From a bacterium (GTDB lineage Bacteria > Sysuimicrobiota > Sysuimicrobiia > Sysuimicrobiales > Humicultoraceae): a stretch of 64,000 nt of DNA. Below, piece after piece: positions 18,133 through 27,156 of the stretch (positions are counted from its first letter, which is position 1; each line of letters starts with the position of its first letter). The translations under genes were made by a program, and so were the position numbers. Below the pieces are notes generated by a model. It was not told the origin of the DNA, did no database searches, and saw only the letters and a list, made by a program, of their open reading frames with translations. The stretch covers positions 124,001 to 188,000 of the forward strand of contig JAVHLI010000001.1 of the NCBI GenBank assembly GCA_031082185.1, read 5' to 3'.

Positions 18133-19174
18133 ATCAGCCTATCTGGAAGCGATCCAGGAGCTCCTCTGGCGTCAATGGACGACTCTTGGGGTCTTCGGGC
18201 AAGAAGGATACTCAGCCCCCGCGCCAATTGATCCCGAAGCATTAATCATTGCGACGACCTGGTTTGGGCGTTATGATCCGCGGCTCTACGACGGCGCCGC
18301 AGAATGGTGGTTGAAGAACAGCGAGTGGCTGAGCAGCACACGGCTACAAAGGCTGCAAATGGGCCTGATGCCACGAGAGCGCCGTGCTCTGGCCGCGGGC
18401 ATGGAAGCCGTCTTGCTGCAGGAAGGGCCGGGGAAGTGGAAGAGACTTGTCGCGAAGGGACACGAAGAGCCAACGCCAATCGATCCGGAGACTTTCTTCT
18501 TGCTTCGAGACGGGAAGCCGCTGCCTCAAGTTGGTGCTCCGGATCCCACTTTCCTGCGACTCGGGTTCCTGCGACCGAAGATGGAGCCCCGACGGATGTC
18601 CGAGAGCGTGCCCCTAGATCGGTATGGAAACCTGCGGGTGAGACTCCGCGCCTTCTTCGGGGTCAACTCGCGGGCCGAGATAGTCCTGTATCTCCTGGCG
18701 CATGAATCCTGCTACGCGAGACTCCTGGCAAGACAAACGCACTACGCCTACGCTTCGATTTCTGCTGCACTCAAGCAGATGGCGCTCTCAGGCCTCGTCT
18801 CCGCGAGTCGCTTTGGCAAGGAGGTTGAGTACCGTATTGACAGGCCAAGATGGCAGAGGTTCTTTGGGCTGTCGAAGGAAGTGGTATGGACCGACTGGGC
18901 TCTGGTGTTCAAAGCTCTCTACGACATCTGGGAGTGTATTGAGAACTTGAAGGGGCGCACCACGACGAGGTCAGTTCTGGAATCGGAACTCCGCCGATGT
19001 GCCGGAAGAGTCAACATGATGCTGCGCAGTAGTGAACTGGGCTTCGCTCTCTCCGATGATGGTTTCGGAGGAGCCAGGGAATACCTGACGACATTCTCGG
19101 AGGATGTAAGGAAGCTATTCGAGGCGTTCGGCGTTGCGTTCGATGGCCCTCTCCAGTTAGAATACCCTACCTAG
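18113..19174 (+). CDS. Unknown protein paired with the DUF6036 gene (possible winged-helix regulator)
   Basis: 353 residues; no confident family. The first 100 residues (LLWRQWTTLGVFGQEGY, then PIDPEALIIATTWFGRYDPRLYDGAAEWW) form a soluble, Trp-rich domain. The middle part, ASISAALKQMALSGLVSASR followed by KEVEYRI (about residues 220-245), reads like a recognition helix and wing of a winged-helix domain. No signal peptide or membrane segment is visible. The ATG lies 20 bases inside the preceding gene. Convergent bfn ends within its last codons (4-base overlap). By analogy with bicistronic AbiE-like modules it may be the DNA-binding partner of the nucleotidyltransferase. That is an inference. 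Confidence 0.6.
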   Translation: MWLQSFRSAYLEAIQELLWRQWTTLGVFGQEGYSAPAPIDPEALIIATTWFGRYDPRLYDGAAEWWLKNSEWLSSTRLQRLQMGLMPRERRALAAGMEAVLLQEGPGKWKRLVAKGHEEPTPIDPETFFLLRDGKPLPQVGAPDPTFLRLGFLRPKMEPRRMSESVPLDRYGNLRVRLRAFFGVNSRAEIVLYLLAHESCYARLLARQTHYAYASISAALKQMALSGLVSASRFGKEVEYRIDRPRWQRFFGLSKEVVWTDWALVFKALYDIWECIENLKGRTTTRSVLESELRRCAGRVNMMLRSSELGFALSDDGFGGAREYLTTFSEDVRKLFEAFGVAFDGPLQLEYPT

Positions 19175-19680
19175 TGCACCGGGCCCTTGAAGTCTCCGGG
19201 CTTCACCCGCTCGAGGAACTTTCGAAACTCCTGGGGATCCAGCTCGTCGCTCAGCGCTTCCGGGTGTTCCCCGCCTTCCGTGGACTTCCGCAGCGGGATG
19301 CCCTGCAGCGCCACCCTTTCCTCGACGAAGATCGGGGCGTCGGCCCGTAGGGCGATCGCTATCGCGTCGCTGGGGCGAGAGTCTACTACCAGCACCCCTC
19401 CGTCGCGTGCCAGGTGGATCTCGGCGAAGTAGGTGGCATCGCGGACGTCGCTCACGACGACGCGCGTCACCTTTGCACAGAGCTGCTCGAGCACCGTTGC
19501 GAGCAGGTCGTGCGTCATGGGACGGGGCGGCTGGACGCCCTGGAGCCGCATCGCGATCGCCATCGCCTCCGCCTGGCCGATCCAGATGGGCAGCGCGATC
19601 GTCTCTTCCTGGTCAACCAACAGCACCAGGGGGTTGTTCTGCTGGTCGAGGGCGACCCGGCGGACCTTCATGAGCCGCAC
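19171..19680 (-). CDS. Bifunctional nuclease domain protein (BFN/DUF151)
   Basis: 169 residues with the BFN/DUF151 fold: VLLVDQEETIALPIWIGQAEAMAIAMRLQG near residues 19-48, and VDSRPSDAIAIALRADAPIFVEERV near 97-121. Family members have been reported to have DNase/RNase activity in plants and are widespread single-domain proteins in bacteria with poorly defined roles. The start may be the Met at residue 4 rather than residue 1. Upstream are an extended -10 promoter (19731-19739) and a strong hairpin (19699-19724), so the transcript would begin with a stem-loop. Confidence 0.88.
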   Translation of the reverse strand: MRLMKVRRVALDQQNNPLVLLVDQEETIALPIWIGQAEAMAIAMRLQGVQPPRPMTHDLLATVLEQLCAKVTRVVVSDVRDATYFAEIHLARDGGVLVVDSRPSDAIAIALRADAPIFVEERVALQGIPLRKSTEGGEHPEALSDELDPQEFRKFLERVKPGDFKGPVH

Positions 19681-19698
19681 TCCAAGCTCCCCCTTCCG

Positions 19699-19724
19699 GA
19701 GGGGGCGCCGACCGGCGCCCCCTC
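19699..19724 (-). other. GC-rich hairpin in the bfn 5' untranslated region
   Basis: GAGGGGGCGCCG and CGGCGCCCCCTC form a 12-bp perfect inverted repeat with a two-base centre. It lies between the bfn promoter and its ribosome binding site and also downstream of phoD. No T-run follows on the minus strand, so it is a poor intrinsic terminator. A 5' stabilising or regulatory stem is possible. Confidence 0.6.
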
Positions 19725-19730
19725 TCCGTA

Positions 19731-19739
19731 ATTATAGCA
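19731..19739 (-). promoter_or_regulatory. Extended -10 promoter for bfn
   Basis: On the minus strand the sequence reads TGCTATAAT, an exact extended -10 element (TGnTATAAT). No good -35 is seen upstream, as is common for this promoter class. Transcription would start just before the hairpin at 19699-19724. Confidence 0.5.
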
Positions 19740-19750
19740 AACCCCGGACC

Positions 19751-21280
19751 TCAGGGGGTCGCCGTGATCACCAGCGGCGCCCGGCAGATCGGGCGGCCCG
19801 CCGCGTCCTTCGGCGTGATGGTCACCGTGCGGGCGCGGCTGCTCACCTCCACCTTTGCGTAGGTGTAGCGGTCCACGACCGCGCAGCTCATGCCGACGCC
19901 CTGCGGGATCGGGGCGGTGAAGAACGCGAGCAGCGCGGGAACGACGGCCCGCCCGCCTACCCCGGCGACCGATTCGGCATAGGGCGTGGCCGCGATGGGC
20001 CCGGTGACGACCTCCTTCATGCCGGTGGTGGCAAACGGCGGCGCGAACGTGGACAGGCGTACATCGTTGACGAGCGTAGCGTGGGTGTCGCCGGTCAACC
20101 ACACCACGTTCTTGATACCGCTGTCACGTATGAACGTGAGGATCTCCGCGCGCTCGGCCGCGTAGCCCTCCCACCTATCGTAGGGGCTGGCGAAGAACTC
20201 CTGGATTGGTGTCTGGTTGAAGATCAGCTTCCAGGTGGCGGTGCTGCGGGCCAGCTCGCGCTTCAGCCAGATCTTCTGGCTCAACCCCAGCATCGTGCGG
20301 TTGGGATCGGCGATTGCCTCAAGGCACCCGGGGGGCACAGGCAGGCGCATCTGGGGAACGAGGGGGGCGAAGGCCGCCCTGATAGGAAGCGGCAGCGTCG
20401 GCGCCAGGTCGGGTACCCGGCCGCCCGGGGGATTGTCACAGACCGCCGTCTTGCTAACGTGCCGGCTCCGGTAGGACCGCCCGTCGAGCACGAACACCTC
20501 TATGTCGCGACCCCAGCGGAACTTACGGTAGATCCGACCGCCGGGTTGCTCTGCGATCGGCGAGCACTCCATGAATGCCCGGTGCCCCTCTGCCCACCGC
20601 CTCGCGTCCACCGTTTCCCGGTCGTAGTCGTTCTCGACCTCATGGTCGTCCCAGGTGACGATCATTGAGGTGCTGGCTGTGAAGTTGCGGAACGCGGGTA
20701 TGGTCCGGAGCTCCTTGTACTTCCCGCGGTAGGCCTCCAGCGTGAAGACGGGATTGGGCACAAGTGACGAGTCTGGATACATGTTGTCGCCCAGGTGGGC
20801 GAAGAAATCTGGCCGATCGGCCACCACGGCGTCCAGCAGGCTCAGTGAAAGCGCCGGGACGCCGCCCACGTACCCGCCGTCGGAGCACGCCGAGTACGCG
20901 AAGGTCAGGTCGGCGGAGGCGTCCGCTGCCGGAGGAGTGACGAAAGCCCCTTTCTGGGAGTAGGCTCCCACTCCGGCGCGGAAGCGGTAGTAGTACCGGG
21001 TGGCCGGTGCCAGCCCGGACGCCAGGACCTTCACCGTGAGGTCCCGCTCTGGGTTCGGCGTCACCGTACGCTGGAAGACGAGCGACCCGAACTGCGGATC
21101 CGCCGACACCTCAACGGTGACCGGAGCGCTCCGGCTGGGACGGGTCCACAGCACCGCGGACGTTTCGCGCACGTCCCCAGAGGCCACGCCGTGGGGAAAC
21201 AGCAGCGACACCTGTGAGATGGCCGGCGCCGCTGTGGCTATCACGGCGGCGGCGATGATTCCGATCACGAATACTCGCAT
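19751..21280 (-). CDS. phoD: Alkaline phosphatase D family protein (PhoD)
   Basis: 509 residues from the ATG at 21280, behind AGGAGGGG. The signal peptide [20 protein letters not shown] is followed by the PhoD N-terminal domain ([20 protein letters not shown]), a fibronectin-like segment. The metallophosphatase domain has [37 protein letters not shown] and [14 protein letters not shown], which hold the metal-binding Asp, His and Asn residues. It is a secreted phosphomonoesterase or phosphodiesterase used for phosphate scavenging. The signal lacks a clear RR motif, so Sec export is more likely than Tat. It is transcribed divergently from lemA. Confidence 0.93.
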   Translation of the reverse strand: MRVFVIGIIAAAVIATAAPAISQVSLLFPHGVASGDVRETSAVLWTRPSRSAPVTVEVSADPQFGSLVFQRTVTPNPERDLTVKVLASGLAPATRYYYRFRAGVGAYSQKGAFVTPPAADASADLTFAYSACSDGGYVGGVPALSLSLLDAVVADRPDFFAHLGDNMYPDSSLVPNPVFTLEAYRGKYKELRTIPAFRNFTASTSMIVTWDDHEVENDYDRETVDARRWAEGHRAFMECSPIAEQPGGRIYRKFRWGRDIEVFVLDGRSYRSRHVSKTAVCDNPPGGRVPDLAPTLPLPIRAAFAPLVPQMRLPVPPGCLEAIADPNRTMLGLSQKIWLKRELARSTATWKLIFNQTPIQEFFASPYDRWEGYAAERAEILTFIRDSGIKNVVWLTGDTHATLVNDVRLSTFAPPFATTGMKEVVTGPIAATPYAESVAGVGGRAVVPALLAFFTAPIPQGVGMSCAVVDRYTYAKVEVSSRARTVTITPKDAAGRPICRAPLVITATP

Positions 21281-21409
21281 CGGGACCCCTCCTGTGGGAA
21301 ACGGTTGACCGCCGCCCCCTCCGGGGCTACGCCCGCTAGGGGATTCGCGCCTTCGCGCCGAAGCCCTCCCACACAACGGCCAAGCAGCGGCCGGCATGGA
21401 GGTGCGCGC

Positions 21410-21952
21410 GTGATATACGTCATCGGGATTCTGGTGCTGCTCGCGCTTTACGTCGTGCTGCTCTACAACCGGTTGGTGGTCTTCCGCAACCGGATTGACA
21501 ACGCTTGGTCTCAGATTGACGTCCAGCTACGCCGGCGCTACGACCTGATCCCCAACCTGGTGGAGACCGTGAAGGGGTACGCAACCCATGAGCGCGAGGT
21601 GTTTGAGCGCGTGACCGAGGCGCGTTCCCGGGCCATCGCCGCGGGGAGCGTGGGTGAACAGGGGCAGGCGGAGAACATGCTGACCCAGGCGCTGCGCAGC
21701 GTCTTCGCGGTTGCGGAGAACTACCCGCAGCTCCGCGCCAGCGAGAACTTCATGCAGCTTCAAGAGGAGCTGAGCGGCACGGAGAGCAAGATCGCGTTCT
21801 CCCGCCAGTTCTACAACGACACGGTGCTGCGCTACAACAACACCCGCCAGGCGTTCCCCGCGGTGCTCCTGGCCGGGCCGCTGGGCTTCGGCCCGCGCGA
21901 CTACTTCGAGATGGAGGACGCGGCGCGGCAGCCGGTCAAGGTAGCGTTCTAG
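21410..21952 (+). CDS. lemA: LemA family protein
   Basis: 180 residues from a GTG at 21410 with GGAGGTG just upstream. One N-terminal membrane helix ([24 protein letters not shown]) is followed by a helical-bundle domain. Its signature is [32 protein letters not shown], with [18 protein letters not shown] at the end. Function is unknown, but LemA often precedes an M48 (HtpX-like) protease gene, as here 36 bases downstream. It is a membrane protein with an N-out topology in related proteins. Confidence 0.93.
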   Translation: MIYVIGILVLLALYVVLLYNRLVVFRNRIDNAWSQIDVQLRRRYDLIPNLVETVKGYATHEREVFERVTEARSRAIAAGSVGEQGQAENMLTQALRSVFAVAENYPQLRASENFMQLQEELSGTESKIAFSRQFYNDTVLRYNNTRQAFPAVLLAGPLGFGPRDYFEMEDAARQPVKVAF

Positions 21953-21988
21953 GCGGCACGCACAAGGCTGCTTGAGCGGGCCGTTGGG

Positions 21989-22873
21989 ATGTACGAGGCC
22001 ATTGAGAGCAATGTCCGCCGGACCTGGCTGCTCTTCGCCGGGTTCATCGTCATCGTGGCGGCGCTGGGGTATGTCTTCGGAGAGCTGACCGGATTCGGGT
22101 ACGCGGGCGTCGCCGTGGCGGCGCTCCTTGCCATCGCCGGTGCCTTGGGCAGCTACTACTACAGCGATCGGATAGTGCTCTCCATCAGCGGCGCCCGTGA
22201 GGCGCCGCGCGAGCGGTACCAGTACCTGTACAACTCGGTCGAAGGCCTGGCCATCGCCGCAGGCATCCCGGTCCCGCGCCTCTATCTGATCGAGGACTCC
22301 GCGCCCAACGCCTTCGCTACCGGCCGCGATCCCCAGCACTCCGCGGTCGTGGTCACCACCGGCCTGCTCGACAAGCTCGACCGGCTCGAGCTGGAGGGCG
22401 TGCTGGCGCACGAGACGGCGCATGTCCAGAACTACGACATCCGGGTAGCCACGATCACGGCGGTCCTGGTCGGCCTGGTGGCCCTGATGAGCGACTGGCT
22501 GCTCCGCAGCATGCGCTTGGGCCGCAGCCGCGGAAGCCGCGATGGCGGGGGCGTCCAGGGAGTGCTCGTGCTGGTGGGCATCGTGCTGGCGGTTCTCGCG
22601 CCGCTGTTTGCGCAGTTGATGCGCATGGCGCTCTCCCGCCGCCGTGAGTATCTGGCCGATGCCTCGGGCGCGATGCTGACGCGCTATCCCGAGGGTCTGG
22701 CCTGCGCGCTGGAGAAGATCAGCGCCGACCCCGATCCCCTGGAGGTGGCCAACAAGGCCACAGCGCACCTCTACATCATCAACCCGCTGCGCGAGTGGGG
22801 TGGGTGGGTCAACGGACTGTTCAACACGCATCCCCCGGTCGAAGACCGCGTCCAGCGGCTTCGCGCCATGTGA
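21989..22873 (+). CDS. htpX: M48 family membrane metalloprotease (HtpX-like)
   Basis: 294 residues with two N-terminal membrane helices and two more after the active site. The zinc site HETAH at residues 141-145 lies in LEGVLAHETAHVQNYDIR. The third ligand Glu is in SRRREYLADASGAMLTRYP. The C-terminal FNTHPPVEDRVQRLRAM is the usual HtpX ending. It would degrade misfolded membrane proteins with its active site at the cytoplasmic face. It is paired with lemA. Confidence 0.93.
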   Translation: MYEAIESNVRRTWLLFAGFIVIVAALGYVFGELTGFGYAGVAVAALLAIAGALGSYYYSDRIVLSISGAREAPRERYQYLYNSVEGLAIAAGIPVPRLYLIEDSAPNAFATGRDPQHSAVVVTTGLLDKLDRLELEGVLAHETAHVQNYDIRVATITAVLVGLVALMSDWLLRSMRLGRSRGSRDGGGVQGVLVLVGIVLAVLAPLFAQLMRMALSRRREYLADASGAMLTRYPEGLACALEKISADPDPLEVANKATAHLYIINPLREWGGWVNGLFNTHPPVEDRVQRLRAM

Positions 22874-22968
22874 TGCGCAGGCCTGGCCCAGGAAGGAAGG
22901 CGCGGCTGCCGGGCGAAGAGAGGCAGGGCTTCATCCGGCGGGTTGAAACTGCTCAGGGGGAGGCGTGC

Positions 22969-23724
22969 GTGCGCGGTATCAGGGCGGCCACATGGGCCGT
23001 TGCCATGATCGTGATCGCAACCGCCGTCACCCCGGCAGCGGCATCGCAGGGTGTGCGTCGGGCCCCGCAGGGCGCCGCCGTACAGCCGGTCGCCGTTGCG
23101 GTCTACCGCATCCGGGCAGGCGACACGCTGTGGGGCCTGGCCCGACGCCACCGGACCACGGCCGAGCGCCTGGCGACGATGAACGGCATCGCGCTCGAGG
23201 CCACCCTTCAGATCGGACAGCGGATCAGGGTGCCGGTGGTTCGCGGCGCGGTGGCCCAAACCGCCGCGGCCAACAGTGCCGCAGCCCGAGGAGCGGGGGC
23301 GCAGGCCGGCACACCGGCGCGCCCTGCGCGTCTGGCAGTGCTCCCTTCGCGCGGGCAGCGGTGGGCCACGGCACTGACAGCGCTCGCCACTCGCCACGTG
23401 GGCGTCCGGTACCGGTGGGGAGGCACCAGCCCCTCGGGCTTCGACTGCTCGGGGTTCCTGTACTATGTGTTTGGACGGAACGGGGTTGCGCTGCCGCGCA
23501 CCACGTTCTCGATGTTCAGGGCCGGGGTGCCGGTGCCGCTTGATCAGATTCAGACTGGTGATGTCGTCTTCTTCCAGACGCTGCGGCCCGGGCCGTCGCA
23601 CGCCGGCATCTACCTGGGCGACGGCCGGTTCGTCCATTCTTCCTCGGGCTCCGGCCGCGTCACCATCACGCCGATGGGACACCGCTACTACGGCCCGCGC
23701 TACCTGGGTGCCCGCCGCTTCTAG
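22969..23724 (+). CDS. Secreted LysM-NlpC/P60 peptidoglycan endopeptidase
   Basis: 251 residues from a GTG at 22969, with GGGGGAGG six bases before it. A signal peptide (about residues 1-25) precedes a LysM domain (YRIRAGDTLWGLARRHRTTA at 44-63, ending QIGQRIRVP). An Ala-rich linker follows, then an NlpC/P60 domain with the catalytic Cys160 in SPSGFDCSGFLYY and His in SHAGIYLGDGRFVHSS. Such enzymes bind the wall through LysM and cut D-Glu to diamino acid bonds in peptidoglycan stems. It directly precedes murT and gatD, which modify the same stem peptide. Confidence 0.93.
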   Translation: MRGIRAATWAVAMIVIATAVTPAAASQGVRRAPQGAAVQPVAVAVYRIRAGDTLWGLARRHRTTAERLATMNGIALEATLQIGQRIRVPVVRGAVAQTAAANSAAARGAGAQAGTPARPARLAVLPSRGQRWATALTALATRHVGVRYRWGGTSPSGFDCSGFLYYVFGRNGVALPRTTFSMFRAGVPVPLDQIQTGDVVFFQTLRPGPSHAGIYLGDGRFVHSSSGSGRVTITPMGHRYYGPRYLGARRF

Positions 23725-23732
23725 CCGCCGGG

Positions 23733-25145
23733 GTGGATCCGGTGCGGGCCTGGGGCCGCATGCGTGAGGCCGCGGCGATCGCCGCCGCCCGACTCGCGGC
23801 ATCGCTGAGCCGTCTGACGCGCATGGGAGGCGGGACCACGCTGCCCGGCCGGATCGCCGCTGCGATCTCGCCCGGCCTGGTTGCCGGCCTCTCGTCGCGA
23901 CTGGCGCGCGGTGTGGTGCTGATCTCGGGCACCAACGGCAAGACGACCACGGCGCGGTCTCTGGCCGAGATCCTGGAGGCCGCCGGGCTTGCGGTCGTGC
24001 ACAACCGCGCCGGCGCCAACCTGCTCTCGGGCATCGCCACCGCGCTGGCCACTCACGCGACGCTGCGCGGCCGGATGCGGGGCGAGGTGGGGCTCTTTGA
24101 GGTGGACGAGGCGACCCTCCCGGCCGCGGTTGCGGCAACGCGGCCCCGCGTGGTCGTCCTGCTCAACCTCTTCCGCGACCAGCTCGACAGGTACGGCGAG
24201 ATAGACTTGGTCGCCGAACGGTGGCGGCGCGCGCTGGCCGTGCTGCCGCCCGAGAGCACCCTCGTCTACAACGCCGACGACCCGCTGGTGGCCGACCTCT
24301 GCCGTGACCACGCGGGACCGGTTCGGGCGTTCGGCCTGGAGGAGGCCCCGCTCAGTGAGGGCCGTACCCTGGAGCACGCAGCCGACGCGCGCTACTGCTA
24401 CCGCTGCGGCCGCCCCTACGAGTACACCTTGGTCACCCTGGGCCACATGGGGCACTACCGCTGTCCGGGGTGCGGCGCAGCGCGGGCGACGCCACAGGTG
24501 TGCGCGCGCGGAGTGCACCTCCACGGAGCGGACGGCGCCAGCGCCACGATCGTCGCGGACGGCACCGCGATTCCGGTGAGCACGGTGCTGCCAGGGCTCT
24601 ACAACGTCTACGACGTCACGGCGGCCGCCTCCGCGGCGCTGGCGCTGGGCATCGCCCCGGCGGCCGTGGGGCGCGGCATAGCCGCCACCGCGCCGGCGTT
24701 CGGGCGTGGCGAGCGCGTTGACCTCGGTGGACGCGAGGCGCTCCTGTTGCTTGCCAAGAATCCCGCCGGGTTCAACGAGGTGTTACGCACCGTTCTGCTG
24801 GCGGAGGCTTCCCCGGTGGTGCTCATTGCCATCAACGATCTGATCGCCGACGGGCGGGACATCTCGTGGCTGTGGGACGTGGACTTCGAGATGTTGCGCG
24901 ACAGCGCACGCGCGGTGGTGGTCACGGGGTTGCGGGCGGAGGATATGGCGCTGCGCCTCAAGTACGCGGGCCTCGGCGCGGAGCGGGTCATCGTGGAGCG
25001 TGACGGCGGAGGGGCGCTCGACCGCGCGCGCAGCCTGCTGCGAGAGGGCGAGCGCCTCTACATCCTGCCCACTTATACGGCGATGCTGCACTTGAGGAGG
25101 ATACTGGCGCGCCGTGGGGCCGTGCGTGGGTTCTGGAAGGATTAG
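23733..25145 (+). CDS. murT: Lipid II isoglutaminyl synthase subunit MurT
   Basis: 470 residues, a Mur-ligase family protein. The ATP loop ISGTNGKTTTARSLAEILEA is near residues 64-83, the VFNLFRDQLDRYGEID-type block is near 150, and a zinc ribbon (CYRCGRPYEYT to CPGCG, CxxC pairs) near 222-250 is characteristic of MurT. The C-terminal DUF1727 part contains LLLLAKNPAGFNEVL, and the catalytic region ISWLWDVDFE. With GatD it amidates the alpha-carboxyl of D-Glu in lipid II. The start is GTG 23733, or GTG 23742 three codons later. gatD follows after four bases. Confidence 0.95.
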   Translation: MDPVRAWGRMREAAAIAAARLAASLSRLTRMGGGTTLPGRIAAAISPGLVAGLSSRLARGVVLISGTNGKTTTARSLAEILEAAGLAVVHNRAGANLLSGIATALATHATLRGRMRGEVGLFEVDEATLPAAVAATRPRVVVLLNLFRDQLDRYGEIDLVAERWRRALAVLPPESTLVYNADDPLVADLCRDHAGPVRAFGLEEAPLSEGRTLEHAADARYCYRCGRPYEYTLVTLGHMGHYRCPGCGAARATPQVCARGVHLHGADGASATIVADGTAIPVSTVLPGLYNVYDVTAAASAALALGIAPAAVGRGIAATAPAFGRGERVDLGGREALLLLAKNPAGFNEVLRTVLLAEASPVVLIAINDLIADGRDISWLWDVDFEMLRDSARAVVVTGLRAEDMALRLKYAGLGAERVIVERDGGGALDRARSLLREGERLYILPTYTAMLHLRRILARRGAVRGFWKD

Positions 25146-25149
25146 GGCG

Positions 25150-25914
25150 ATGGAACTTCGCATCTGTCACCTGTACCCGGATCTGTTGAACCTCTACGGA
25201 GACCGCGGCAACGTCACCACGCTGGTCAGGCGCGCGCAGTGGCGCGGCATCTCGGTGCGTGTGATCGAGGCACGCCTGGACGACCCGGTGGATCCCGATG
25301 CCAGCGACCTCTTCTTCATCGGCGGCGGCGAGGATCGCCAGCAGCGGCTGGCCGCGCCGGATCTCCGTGACGTCAAGGGGCCGGCGCTGCGCGAGGCCGC
25401 GCAGGCGGGCGCCGCGATCCTGGCGGTATGCGGCGGCTACCAGTTGCTGGGCCACTACTACAGGCCCGCGGACGGCCCGGACCTCGTGGGATTGGGGGTG
25501 CTCGACCTGCACACCGTGCATCCGGGACCCGGGAGCCGCCGGATAATCGGCAACATCGTGGTCAGAGAAGCTGGCGCCGGCCGCATCCTCGTGGGTTTTG
25601 AGAACCACGGAGGGCGCACTCACCTCGGGCCCGGCGCGCGTCCCATCGGAACGGCGATCGTCGGGTCCGGTAACAACGGGCAGGATCGCGGAGAGGGCGC
25701 GGTCTGGCGGTCGGTCTACGGGACCTACCTGCACGGCCCGCTGCTGCCCAAGAACCCGTGGCTGGCCGACGAGCTTGTCGCGGCCGCGCTGCGCAGGCGG
25801 TACGGCAACACTGCAGGCGGGGTGGCGCTGGAGCCGCTACCGGATGTCGAGGAGAATCGCGCCGCTGCCGCGGCTGCCGGGCGCGCCGGTGCACGAGGCC
25901 TCTCATGGCACTAG
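25150..25914 (+). CDS. gatD: Lipid II isoglutaminyl synthase glutaminase subunit GatD
   Basis: 254 residues, a class I glutamine amidotransferase of the CobB/CobQ-like type. The opening MELRICHLYPDLLNLYGDRGN is the GatD signature. The nucleophile is Cys94 in ILAVCGGYQLLG, and the catalytic His is in GTYLHGPLLPKNPWLAD near 197. It supplies ammonia from glutamine to MurT. MurT/GatD pairs are known mainly from Gram-positive and related lineages. It overlaps the MFS gene. Confidence 0.95.
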   Translation: MELRICHLYPDLLNLYGDRGNVTTLVRRAQWRGISVRVIEARLDDPVDPDASDLFFIGGGEDRQQRLAAPDLRDVKGPALREAAQAGAAILAVCGGYQLLGHYYRPADGPDLVGLGVLDLHTVHPGPGSRRIIGNIVVREAGAGRILVGFENHGGRTHLGPGARPIGTAIVGSGNNGQDRGEGAVWRSVYGTYLHGPLLPKNPWLADELVAAALRRRYGNTAGGVALEPLPDVEENRAAAAAAGRAGARGLSWH

Positions 25915-27143
25915 GCCCACGCGTAGAGGCCGGAGCATCGGGCGTGAACAACGAACGCGCGCCGCGCCGCATCGCCTTCATCATCGGAGTGGCCCAACTG
26001 GGGTTCGCCACGGTGCTGCCCCTGCTGCCGCTCTATCTCACCGAGCAGCTGGACGCCAGCGTGAAGCTCGTGGGCGTGGTGATCGCCACCTTCGCCCTGG
26101 TGGAGACCTTCTTCAAGACCGCCTGGGGCGGCGTGACAGACCGGATCGGCCGCAAGCCGGTGCTGATCACCGGTCTTGTGCTCAGCGCCATGGCGCCGCT
26201 TGTCATGGCGGTGCTGCGGGTGCCGGTGCTGTTTGTGCCGCTGCGGCTGGTGGACGGCCTGGGCTCGGCGGCGCTGTGGCCGGCGGCCGCCGCGGCCATA
26301 GCCGACACGACCACCCCGGACCGCCGCGCCACCGGTATGGGCATGCTCAACCTGGCCTTCCTCGGAGGCCTGGCCGTGGGGCCTGCGCTGGGACTGTTCG
26401 TAGCCGGGTTCACCGGCCAGGTGCGGGCAGGCTTCTACCTTTCCAGCGGCCTAATGGCCCTGGCAGTCCTGATGGCGGTGCTCTTCTTCCCCCGCCGGAA
26501 CGACGGCTCAGAACATGCCGATGCCTTCGTCGGATATCACACGACGGTATCCCCGGCACGCCTGATAACCCTGGTCGGCAGCTTCCGTATCTCTCCCATT
26601 CTGTTCGCGCTCTACCTGGTGGCGTTCGTGCAGATGTTCGGGGTGGGACTGCTGGTGCCCATCGCCGCCATCTTCGCCAAGCAGGTGGTGGGGCTCAGCG
26701 AGCATGCCATTGGCGGGCTGTTCATGGCGATCGTGCTCGCGGTGGCGATAGCCACGGTCCCGGCCGGCCGGTTGGCCGACCGCATCGGCAAGCGCCGCCT
26801 GGTCGCCGTGGGCATGCTCCTGGGGGCGCTGGGGATGTGGCTGATGTCCTTCAGTGGCCGCCTCGCCGAGATGGTGGTGGCAGGTGCCCTGCTGGGAGCC
26901 AGCTACGCGCTCTCGGTGCCGGCGTGGCTGGCCCTGGTAAGCGAGATGGCCCCACCGGGCCGGCTCGGGCTGGCCATGGGCGCTTCCGAGACCGCGCAGG
27001 GCTTGGGCTTGGTCCTGGGTCCGCTGCTGGGCGGCATCCTGTGGGACGCGGTGGGCCCGCGGGCGCCGTTTGTCGCCAGCGCGATCGTGATGACCGCCGG
27101 GACCGGCATCGCCGTGGCGGCCTTGAGGATCAGGCGGCGCTGA
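25905..27143 (+). CDS. Major facilitator superfamily exporter
   Basis: 412 residues with twelve predicted membrane helices. The MFS loop motif between TM2 and TM3 reads GGVTDRIGRKPVLI, and its second-half counterpart is GRLADRIGKRRLVAVG. LAFLGGLAVGPALG in TM5 resembles motif C of drug:proton antiporters. The start is the ATG at 25905 (10-base overlap with gatD) or a GTG at 25944 that has GGAG upstream. Substrate unknown. Its place after gatD suggests co-expression only. Confidence 0.85.
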   Translation: MALGPRVEAGASGVNNERAPRRIAFIIGVAQLGFATVLPLLPLYLTEQLDASVKLVGVVIATFALVETFFKTAWGGVTDRIGRKPVLITGLVLSAMAPLVMAVLRVPVLFVPLRLVDGLGSAALWPAAAAAIADTTTPDRRATGMGMLNLAFLGGLAVGPALGLFVAGFTGQVRAGFYLSSGLMALAVLMAVLFFPRRNDGSEHADAFVGYHTTVSPARLITLVGSFRISPILFALYLVAFVQMFGVGLLVPIAAIFAKQVVGLSEHAIGGLFMAIVLAVAIATVPAGRLADRIGKRRLVAVGMLLGALGMWLMSFSGRLAEMVVAGALLGASYALSVPAWLALVSEMAPPGRLGLAMGASETAQGLGLVLGPLLGGILWDAVGPRAPFVASAIVMTAGTGIAVAALRIRRR

Positions 27144-27156
27144 GGATCCGGCGGCG

